Positions 12,001-24,000 of a stretch of 64,000 nt of DNA are shown in pieces (the first letter of the stretch is position 1; every line of letters starts with the position of its first letter). The stretch comes from Cordylochernes scorpioides (Eukaryota > Arthropoda > Arachnida > Pseudoscorpiones > Chernetidae): the NCBI GenBank assembly GCA_030710605.1, contig CP092879.1, positions 79,337,853-79,401,852 of the forward strand. The letters run 5' to 3'. Below the pieces are notes generated by a model. It did no database searches and had not been told where the DNA came from. It saw only the letters and a program-made list of their open reading frames with translations. The position numbers were made by a program, and so were the translations under genes.

Positions 12001-15000
12001 TGTGGAACCATGGGGAGAATACAGAAGATCAACTTGAGGACGTCCTGGTAAACCACATTTAGTGACCACAACAAATATGACCCATCATTTATCTTGTCTG
12101 ATTGAGACGACTCACCAGGACTGATCCACCTGGGATAACACGTCACCGACCCACTGTGGCAGCATGGGAAGAATACAGAAGACCAACTTGAGGACGTCCT
12201 GGTAAACCATATTTAGTGACCACAACAAATAAAACCCATCATTTATCTTGCCGGATTGTTACGGCCTACAAGGACTGATCCACCTAGGATAACACGTCAC
12301 CGACCCACTGTGGCAGCATGGGGAGAATACAGAAGATCAACTTGAGGACGTCCTGGTAAACCACATTTAGTGACCACAACAAATAAGACCCATCATTCAT
12401 CTTGTCTGATTGAGACGACTCACCAGGACTGATCCACCTGGGATAACACGTCACCGACCTTCAAGTGAATCTGTGGCTACTATGGCAGCATGGGAAGAAT
12501 ACAGAGGATCAACAACTCGACATTTGCATAACTTCCCCGCCAACCCCAATCCGGGAACAAGACGCGGTAATGAAGCAATCCCAGGATTCTCCGCGGGGTC
12601 AGCGGGTCAACCTGCTGTTTACCTGGTGTCCGCCCTCACTCTACCTAGCGATACCTCGTCTCTGTAACGTGCATGTAACCTCGTGTGTTTAGTTCAGAAC
12701 TCATGGTGACAAAACTTAAGGAAGATGTACCTTCTAGCATGTATATCGGGATTCAGACAATAACTCTGAAAGATATTACAGTGATCTTTATTGAAGACAC
12801 ACGAGATAACCAAGTGTGAACAAACGCTGTCTCCTTCACATAAACAGACGACCGGTTTTGTCCAAGTCTTTCAGGATCTTCGTTACATAGGAAAGTGTAC
12901 AACTCTTTGTTCCCATCGCATTCCAAAACTTATACCAAATTTTCTTATAATTTTCATCTCAGAAATATTCTTACGTTTAAATGGGACACTCAACCTCTTG
13001 TAATTGAATATTTGCTTGGCTTTGCATTCGATGGGAAAATGCCAAAGAGGTCTCACAGCACATGACCCAAGCCTTCTTAACCCTGTCCCAACCTTGGTCA
13101 CAGAGCGGTGGAAGTAGATTTTTGTGTTTTTGACCACAATCGTCATCTCTCTATACTGAGACAGTTTTGCCATTTTCCGAATGGAGCTTTCACAGCGCCA
13201 GATTTGACCTAGAGGAGAATAGAATGTGACGATGAGACAATATGATTGGCTGAAGGCGGATGTCCAATTAGGACACGTCCCGGTTTGTTCAGACAGGTGG
13301 ACGTTGCCTCATCTTTTGTCGATTCTTGCGGCTTCTTTATCCCGTCCAACCATCAGCTGTGACTTCTCCAGGAGTTCCTCATACTTCACCATCTTGTTTC
13401 AACAAAAGCCTTTTATTGAGACATTTGTGGTCCTATACAGACTCATCCCGGAGACCAAGAAGGAGACCAATGATAGAAAGTATCAATATGTAAATAGGTA
13501 ATCAGGTATTTACAGTATTTAAATTATGCAACAGGTTTCTGGAGATGTGAGTTTATTTTCTTTTTTTATTGCAATCTCAAGTTTTTTCGGGCATTTCCGC
13601 CAGGAGTACAAAATGAACAAGAATGAAACGCCCCGTTAGACACTATGCAACTACACAACTATGCAACTTTAGTTAGGAGATTCCCATCTGTTATATTTAC
13701 AGTCTTGTTGAAGAGTTATAACAACCACCACGTGTGACTTCTAGTTATCAATAGAAAAAAAAACCTGTTAAATTCATAAATAAGTTAAAACGAAGCATCT
13801 AGGGCTGCGTATCTTTTATTTCATAATTATAAAACAAGCTTTCGGGCTCATCGCCCTTCTACAGGAGTTAATGAACAACCAACCATCTAATCTGAGATTA
13901 CATTTTATATATGTAGCTATTATTTTGCATATTGGCCTGATTGAATAATTAACATATTTAGATTTACATATAGGTTGCATAATTTAGGAAATATTAAATC
14001 TAATTAATATGTGGTTATATGAATTATTTTTATGAATATTATGTTGTATGTAATTTTTGTTTTATGTAATATTATTTTGAAATTTATCTTAGTTATCTTA
14101 TTTTTAATTTTAATAAACATATTTTGATTCGGATACAGCTATATCAACCAGTTTTTTTTATTTATTTATGTCCCGATGTTTCAAGTGATTCGTTGCCAAT
14201 CTTCTCAGCGGTTATTTTTGAATCATATTTCCTACTTATATATGATTGATTATCTCTGTGTGTGTGGTCATATATTTTTATAGACAGACTTCCAACCGAC
14301 AAACTATCTTCAAAAATATTCTGATTTGGAGGGAAGCTGAGTGGTCTGTGATCTTGGGTAGCGATGATGAATAAGGTGATGAGTCCTAACCTAGTTTGGT
14401 TCAGAAAGAACTGCCGGTGTGAAACAAATGGTCAGAATTTGGAACACGTGTGGATGGCTGAATGGGATTCAAGGTTGAATTTTAAATGGAGTTTTATGGC
14501 TGGATGTGGTGGTGGTGTTTATCTCCCTGGTTAAACCAATTCCTGAAGTCCACTCCTCTCCAATTTTATGGCTGGATGTAACTGACAGTCTCGTCCATGT
14601 TGGTCTCGGGTACAGTACTTCTCTTCAGCCGTTTGATCGATCACGTTTCAAAACTCATACATTAATTACATAGCATTATATTTACATAGTAATATTTACA
14701 TATGTCCATAGCTATATATACATATTATTGTCAGGTTTACATGAAGCAAAGTTTTAGCTTAGCAAGTATTGTTGAACATAGAGACATTGGGAGAGTATAC
14801 ACCATACGTTAGACATGAGCCTCTAAAAGTGAGTCAGTAAATGAATGCCAGTAAATTTTTTTGTTACAAATTTTATTCATAGATGGCAATTAAATTTATA
14901 ATCTTCATTATAATACAATATAATGTGGCTTATGATTGTAGAACGACATTTGAAAATTATCCCGCATGTGTTTCTTTTGAACGAAAAATCGAAATTTATT

Positions 15001-18000
15001 TTAAGGAGAAATAACGATTATTTCTAACCTTAGGGATAAAGTATGAAAGGATGAATTGTGAAGAGTAATGATGAACGGAAAAATAAAGTGTCCAGGGATG
15101 GGAATTTCCCATCTTCTATTTATATAGTATTTTATTATATAGATGGAAAATTTGCCGGGATGAAATTGATCCATTGAAGCATAGGGCGCCTCTCCCGTCA
15201 AAATAAACGTCAAAACCTTGCCAGCAAAACACCTCTTTGGTAGATTGTGAAGATTTCATTAGATCCCGTGTGGATCTCATGGAATAAAGTCCGCCTTAGA
15301 CTGATGAGGGCCATTAGCCCGAAACCATGGTCTCTAGGTGGATGCTTCTCAATTTGCCAAAGCTGGTGTTGTGGCTTTGTCACCGACCCGAGGCCGCTAG
15401 TTTGCGGCGACGGTCAATAGATGGCGTCAGATTTTGACGTTTATTTTGACGGGAGAGGCGCCCTATGGATATTATATAATATTTCCCATATTCTAGTAGA
15501 TTGCCAATGTCAGGTGTCTGATCACGATGTAAGGGAACACCAACGGAGGAGTAGGATTAACTAGGTGGTGCCATGTAACGGTATTCCCTTCAAGATGGCG
15601 GCGGTGGTGATGGGAAGTGACAAGGTGGGCGTCTGGTGTTTATTTCTCGTCACGTGCCATTTTCGTCCGTTCCTTCACTCCTCCCTGCTGCCAATCAACG
15701 CCAGTTCGTTACTTTCGTCTTGGATCCAGTGTCGCCCTGTAATTTGATACTTTCACACGCCAATCAGCGTAACAGGAGATCTGCAAGATGTTCTCTAATT
15801 CATAGACCAATGAGAGCTCTCTTTGTTTACTTGTACTACTGTTGTACCGTTCACGGTAGAAAAGTTAAGGATATCATTAAACAATGATAAAAAGAAGAAG
15901 ACAAGAAGTCACCCAGTGGTTGTTGTTGTCTCTCCAACAAGACTGTATATAGCAAAACAACAAACAAAACAAACAAAAAACATTTATTAAGACACTATTG
16001 TCTTACAAGGGGATTCCCCATAACGGTTATATATGTACATGAGTGAGGAGGAAAAGCAATTTAGAGGGGAGGGGGAGCAATCAGCCATTGTCTGTGGAGT
16101 TGAGCACTTCTTCTCTCATTTTATCAATCGCCTTGAAAAATTTAAAATATTTATAAACAAATGCTTTATCCAGCAGGAGAGAAGTAAAGATTTTATATAC
16201 ATGTTGTACATTGTAGTGAGTTAGCTCCGAAATTTCGCGAATTTCCATTCTCTTTTCATGTAGGAATGGGCAATGGAATAGATAGTGGACCAAATTGTCT
16301 TGGATGCCAACATTGCAGAAGTAGCAATTTAAAGGGTCGCTGTTCCAAAATCCCGTGATATCCTCGCGGAAAAGTAGCCATAGAATCCTTTGACGGGCTA
16401 TAAATCGTTTAATTTTCAAAGGGAGATTTGATAGTGAGTAGTCCTCCGACTGTATATAGCTGGTTACCTCTTTACACTCATAGACAAAACTTAAGGAAGT
16501 AAAACTTTTTTGATATCGCCGGTTGTCTACTTTTTTTTTTAAGGAGACAGAGATTGTTAACACTTGGTTATCTCGTGTGTCTTCAATAAAGGTTACTGTA
16601 ATAACTTTCAGAGTTATTGTCTGAATCCCGATATACCATGCTGAAACTTCCTTAAGTTGTGTCCATGAGTAAAATGTTGTCCAGTTGGTTATTTAGACGG
16701 GGTCTAGCGCTGACACTGATGAGTAGTTAATTGGTAAATCAGAATTCAATATCAACTTATTTAAACTAAAGATGACGTCTAGTTTTGACGTTTGACGGGA
16801 GAGGAGTCCTATGCTTTTTTAGATCAATTTCCTCCCGGCAAAAAAATTCCATCTAAATTATTTGAAATTTGATTTTGAAGAATGCTATATTTTTATCCTA
16901 TCTATTTTCGGGTAGAATTGTACTCGGGGAAAAACTGGACATTGCTCGGGTCTAGTATATAGTTTACATTTGGTATTGTATTTTTATAAAATAGAAAGGT
17001 TATGTGTATTCTATATACAGTTACGAGCGTCATCAATTCTTCATCTCTTAATCAGTTTTCGTCTCTGTCACCGTTTGCTTTTTATTTGGAATGGCGCCCT
17101 CCTATTGGTTGGCTACGATCACGCCACCTTTGCCCCCCCCCCCCCCACCCACTCGCTTTTTCGTTTTTGTAACTATTGTGTTGGAGCGGGTCGCTCCTTA
17201 AATAAATGCATATATTAGTTAATAACCAAATGGAATCCTCTCTTTCTTTTTCCCAGTAAGAAACGCCTACGGAAGCCAACAGTACATAGACAGATAAAGC
17301 ACATAGGCTATAGTTATTAACTAACATATGCATTTATATAAGGCGCCAATTTATAATTGTAACAAATAGTATTTGAATCAAAACATTCAATCGGGGGTAA
17401 AACACGGGCGTTGCCCGGGTCATTCGGCTAGTGTGCATATAAACAGCATGTGTGTTTGTGATTTCTTACACCATCTATACAACCAAGTAACCGTATCATA
17501 ATTTGGAAAACCGCTTAGATCAGTATGTTAGAAAAAAGTAGAAAAGCGCGAAGCAAAGATTTTCTTGTAAGGTTTTATTTTTTATTTTTTGACCGAGCTT
17601 TCAAGCATTTCTGCCCTTCTACAGGAGTAAAAAAAATGTGTCGCTGGAGACCCGCTGGTGATTCTCCACCAAACTCTGCAGCGGTGGCAGAGACGTCATA
17701 TTCATTGTACATAGTATCATGTATATATGCATATATGTAATTATCTTTTTAAATAGTGCAACTTGTGTACTTTTGCATGTATTGACAAGATGTCAATAAA
17801 ATTATTTTAATTGTCTACAGGAGTAAAAAAGGAAGAAGTTCAATGCTTTGAAAGCTCAGTTAAATAAATAAAAAACCTGATAAGAAACATTTCACACACA
17901 TCTCACGATGTTTTCTACTTTTTTTATAACATACTAGCGGATGTACCCGGCTTTGCCCGGGTTTTACCCGAGTAAAGGTTTTTCTAACGACAATTTGTTA

Positions 18001-21000
18001 AAACAATTCTCTATAAACTTATAAAAAAAATAATAGATATATTTTGATAATTTGAAACTCGTAAATTTGAATCTCTCGATAAAGTGAACATTTTTTCCCG
18101 GTTCCTGTGTGCCGTGTCATCCTGAATTTTGTTTTTCCTAATTTTCTACATTACAAAATCATCGTTTTATCTAGTGAACATTTTTTCCCGGTCCCTTGAA
18201 AAATACTCGATAAGTTGAATAAAATCAATATTAATTGGTTCCCTCGGTAATTGGAAGTTAAAGGAATAGTATCTTTGCCTTGGAATTGTATCATGATTCT
18301 TGTCTCAAATAAATTGCCGTGTCATCCTGAGATAATCTTACTTTTGATAAATAATCTTTAAGATAATAAACTTAGTGATAATAAAACTTATAGATAAAAA
18401 AACTTGTTATCATCGTCGCAATGGTGGCGCTGCTTGCGAGTTAAATCTACAAATCTGCAAATAACTCTAAGGATATTCAAGATATTCAAGAAATTATTTT
18501 TCAGAAACCTTCCCAGTACTATACTAAATAACTTCCCAAAGTTTCATGGCGTTCCAATGAGTGGTTTGGTCAGACATAAAGGACAGACACACACACACAT
18601 TCATTTATATATATATACTAGGCGAATGACCCGGCTTCGCCCGAGAAATCCCTTGGGTGCAATTTCCTTCATACCAAAAGTATATCAATAATAAATATTA
18701 GAAGTGCCATAGAATAGCAATACAGAAGTAACACATAAACTACAGGAAAAAAGTGTGTGTGATGGCAAAAATTGTATTATATTAGTGTTTAGGTATTTGA
18801 TTTAATTAATATAGTTGATATAATAATATATATTTATATTATATATAATATAAATGAGTTTTAAAAATTGTAAAAAAAAATGCATTGGCCGGGGATCGAA
18901 CCCGGGCCGCCCGCGTGGCAGGCGAGCATTCTACCACTGAACCACCGATGCTTAAAAAAAGGCCATATTTAGGTATTCATTCCATTCCGGATTAGCCCGC
19001 GTAAAAAAAAAGGTCTTCAAATGAAAAAAAGAAATAGCCAAAAATACTAATCAAAATGCAGCCGAAAATTTTCCTCAGGTTTATAAAAAGCGACATGCAA
19101 AATTTGGTACCAATTGGTTCAGTAGTTTTTGAGTTTATCGCGAAACAGACAGACATTGACTTATATATATATAGATTTATAACCTTGTGTCATAAACCTT
19201 TGTAGACAGTTTGAGTAAGGTGACGTGTAGAGTTTGTATAAAGCGAATGGTGCAGGCGGGGGAAATAAAGTACTATACTTGTGGCCTCTATGTCCGTTAT
19301 GTAACTGTATTCATTTTTTGAGGCCATCAACCTATGCGGACAATGGGGGCGCCACTTGGAAGGTAGAGGGATCTGTGGGACCAGATCCAATACAATGTTT
19401 TGGGAGAAAGCTACGGTCGGCTGTGCTGAGAACACGAAAACAAACTTTTACTTTAAAGGGAAGAAGAAACAAACTTTAATTCTCTCTACAAGGAAAGAAA
19501 CTTTATAGAGAGAGAGAGAGGCGTCAAAGTTTTACTGTGGAAGAAAAAATGTCAGAAATTCAGATGAAGACTTGGTGTTGTGGTGGAAGAGACATTTTCT
19601 ATACTGGCGTGTAGACACCGCACACCTGCAAGACTTGTCTATTATCTTTGAATATTATGCAACTTGAGTATGCAAATAAGTGTATATATACTTATTTGCA
19701 TATACCTATGCATATATGCATACACTCATGTATATTTGGATTCATAAAATAACTCTGAAATATATTTGAAACACAGTGACCTTTATTGAAGACACACGAG
19801 ATAACCAAGTACTCGTATGAACAGCCTCTGTCTCCTTAAAAAACGACCGGCGACATCAAGACTTTACACTTTTGTCCATGAGCGTATTTGTGTATGTGGC
19901 GTCCAGTGAGAATATGCGATCGAGTTGGGCATGTTGAAGGGATTTCTGGTTACACGCACAAAGAATGTTTTAAAATAAAATCTGTAACGGCATAGCGGCT
20001 ATGTAAGGTGAGGGAGAAAGTCACCAAGTTGTCCTACGTGATGATTCCATGAAGTGGGCCGCTAGTATTGACCGGCTGTCCTAGTTTGTCTACAACCACC
20101 GCCGACTTCGATCGTACCGGGTTAGGAGGGATGTCCTTAAACCGAACTGTTTGTATTCTTCATATAGATTTTTCAAGATAAAAACTGATCTTTAAACTAC
20201 ACGATACGTTATGGGAATAATTGAAGTTTAGGAGCGGGATATATGTAAATAAGATGGGGAAGTCTCCCTTGCTGAATAAATCTGTACATATATTAAAATA
20301 AAAACATAAGCCTCCAGGGAAAAGTTTCTTTTAAAAATATTTTATATTTAAAAAATCTCGAGCTTTCGGGCAAGTAAGCCCTTCTACGGGAGAAAATGCT
20401 TTATATGATTAACACGCATGTATGTACATATACAACGGTGTAACAAGCAATCTAGGTCCAGGTTTCTTTTTAAAAAATGTTGAAGAAACCTAGTCCTGGA
20501 TTGTTGTTGATTTTGTTGAATTGTAAAGGCGCGGATGTATTATATACAACTGTATATATTTCCCTACATCTACCCGTTACCCCTTATGTTAGCTCTTTAT
20601 TTTATCATAATTTTTATTTTTGTAATAATTTATTGTCACTTGTCTATGTAAATAGGATGTTTGTTCAGGTTACCGCAACATCCTCTTTCACAATAAAGAT
20701 TCCAACATGGCGTTTAAACTGACGTTCTTCTCTGTCTAACACTACTATATTGTTCTAAAGAGACAAGGGTCGCCTCTCCCGTCAAAATAGACGTCAAACC
20801 CAGACGCCATCTGTTGACCGTCGCCGCAAACTAGCGGCCTCGGGTCGGTGACAAAGCCACAACACCAGCTTTGGCAAACTGACTACTATATTGTGTTGTT
20901 GTTAATATATGTTTAATTCAACGTATGTAGAGAAGATATGTAAATATGTACAGTAGTTTTTCTCCCTTTTAGAGATACATAATAATTGGCTAAGCAGGGT

Positions 21001-24000
21001 GAAATGTTAATATGGGAAACTAGAGTTTGTCCTGGATAGAGACACTGTCCTAGTTTTTCGACCCTCAGATTATGCAAATTAGTTAAATTACAGATTAATT
21101 TGCATATATTTAAAAAAATAGGAAAATAAAGATAATAACGTATACATGTATCTCATTTCTAAACGGTAAAATCTTCCCAATTACATGCGTGGTAAGGACG
21201 AAATTATTAGTAATTGGGAAGATTTTACCGTTTAGAAATCTCCTGAATATTTCGTCCTTACCACACATGTATCTCATCCTTATTATACTAATAGTAATAA
21301 TAATTAATATTTTATATTAAAACAAAACCTTCATGGACAAATATTCACTCGTGAATTACGCGGACAAAGCCGGGTCTGGTGTTGTGGTGCTGAAGAGAGC
21401 TGAATTTGTCAAAATAAAAGTGTCTTGGTGTCTGCTATATGAGGCAACCTATAGGTAGAAAACACGACAGTGACAAAAGGCGGACATTTTACAAGCCTGT
21501 TGAAGGAAGTTATTGTTCGAAAACTCGCCAAGCAAAGCGGATGTTCCAACTAGCCCCGATTTAAGACCAAGTGGTGAAACAAGCGCTGGGTGCACCAAGG
21601 AGGCAGCGAAGTGTGGTTCCAGTGGGACCAAGGCAATTACCTTGATACGGTTGGCTGGGTTCTAACCTTGGAATACTTGTCTGTGCCGCCTTTTGGTTTT
21701 ACGTTTGGTTGAAGATCCCACTGGGGAAGTATTACCGTCCGTGTTATCTCACTACTGTACGAAGCTTCTAAAAAGACAAAGGTCGCCTCTCCCGTCAAAA
21801 TAGACGTCAAAATTAGACGCCATTTATTTCGACGTCTATTTTGACTGGAGAGGCGACCTTAGTCTCTTTAGATCAATATCCTCCCGGCAAAATTTCCGTC
21901 TGTACGAAGCTTGTCCTGAAAAATGTCCTTAAATAGCAGGTTAGATTTCAATTCTGTAGGTTTTTGTGTCACCGATCTGTGTAGTGCTGGGTCATGGTTG
22001 TCTTCCAACTTTCGTGTTTTCACCTCTCAAGACTGAACAATGTCATCTACGGTGTGTGACCGAGGTGGGTGGGTGCAGGTACCCGGCGAGTGGCAGCTGT
22101 GCTGTGCGCCCTGAGCCTCGCCATGGTGGGCCTCAGCGCTCTGCTGGGATACGGCCTGCAGAACGTAAGTAGCACTGGACAACTTTACCTGACGTTTCTA
22201 GTAGTTGAACTACGGCCTCCAGAACTAAGTCCCCCTCTAGCACTGGGGAAATATACCTACCATTTCTAGTAACTGAACTACGGCATGGTAACAAATATAG
22301 CCACTCAACGATCTCTGTAACGAAGCTCTTTATAACGGAAAACTATTTGTGGGACACTTTACAGAGAGGATCTCTTTAATAATAGAAGGACAGATATCTT
22401 CTGTCTAAATAGACGCAAAAATTATCAACATCTGTTAATGATCTATGTAACCTACGGACTCGGGTTGGTGACAAACCCCTTGCAGACATACTCTCATGGA
22501 CAAAACTTAAGGAAGTGGAAAGTCTTTGATATCGCCGGTCGTCTATTATTATTATTATTTTTTTGAAGGAGACCGAGGTTGTTCACATTTGGTTATCTCG
22601 TGTGTGTGTCTTCAATAAAGGTCACTGTAATATATTTCAGAGTTATTGTCTGAATCCCGATATACATGATAAAATGTACAACTTATTTAAGTTTTGTCCA
22701 TGAGTGCAACGTGAAATGCCAGGTAGTGTTCCAGTCTTTCCTTCCCTTTGGTCTCTTCTTAGCATTGATACCCGGCGATTCCTCCTCCTATTGTAATACA
22801 CAATTACTGTTATGTAATGTACTGTAAGACACAATTACAACTCCTGTGGAAGGACTGACAGGTCCGAAAGCTAGAGAATAAAATTTGAACAAGAAACTTG
22901 GAGACTTTATTTTCTTCATAATACACAATTTGTTGTTGAATATTTTATATAGTATTATCAAGGAATAAAATCGTGAGGGGGAAAAGTTTCTTGTAAGGTA
23001 TTTTTATTTAGCCGAGCTTTCGAGTATTTCTGCCGTTCTACAGGAGTAAAAAGGGCAGAAACATGCTCGGAATCTCAGCTGAATAAATAATAAAACACCT
23101 TACAAGAAACTTTTTCCCCTCACGATTTTGTACTTTTGATAAGTTCGTACAAGCATACGCCTCTAGAGAATTATGCAACTTTATATAGTACCTAGTTGTG
23201 TATATTTACCCCCCTCCCAATAGCAGCTACCCCCAATGTCATGCCATCCAATCTAGCAGAACTTCGAAAATCTCAGCTCTTTTTCCTACAAGGTTGATCC
23301 ATAAGTTCGTAAACACTTGAAAAAAAAAATTGAAATACCAATATTATTCCCCATAATATTATTCGTCGTTATGTATAATGTCTTTGTATTATGTAGAGTA
23401 ATTGTATTATTATGTATTCGCCGTAATAATATTATTCGCCAAGTAATAAGAAAAACACGAACTTTTGGGACAACTTTATAGTTAGGATAAAGAGAAGCCA
23501 TCACATGGCTTTCACTGACCCAGCAGGGCGGGCAGACGGACGGCCAAATACCCCACGGCCTCAATCTACCTACCGCCCTAGGGGCGTAGGGAAACCTGCC
23601 TCTCGTGCTGATGCTATTTTTTAACTTTCCCTACCTCCGGGGAATGGGGTCATCATCTCCCACCTCACTTAGCGTTTTGTTGAATCGTTCAACCATGTAC
23701 AGAACTGTCGTAAGCTGCTGGTGCCTTGGCTGGTGGGGATGGCTTTGGACATCTTCCTGCTGGGTCTAGCCGGCTTCTGGGTCATCGGAGTCCACTTCAC
23801 CAACGTAAGTCCTTCCTTAGACTGACTGACACATTGGAGAAACATGCTTCAACTAATGGGACAGCTTGTTGTTGTTACTTATCCCCTTGGGCAAAAAATT
23901 ACACGAATTCCATGAGTCCATGCTCCTCGAGTTTTTCTCATGGAATGGGGTGTAGGACAATTTGACAAGTGAAACAAATTTTATGGACTTCTTGTCAATA

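Larger units (their letters stand above)
9044..22078 (+). other. Intron 1 of the four-pass gene (13 kb)
   Basis: Built almost entirely of repeats: a nested MITE (9315-9786), a LINE tail (about 11400-11525), a 154-bp array (11574-12500), an element with a hammerhead motif (15178-15468), a LINE fragment cut by a MITE (15950-16740), two inserts with a pseudo-tRNA-free SINE-like body, four family-D repeats and a tRNA-Gly gene. I saw no additional in-phase exon, consistent with direct joining of its flanking exons. Confidence 0.6.

Noticed and set aside
11490..12146. Series of 62-64-codon - strand frames with shared sequence
   Set aside because: They repeat with the 154-bp tandem unit and have no splice or domain evidence.
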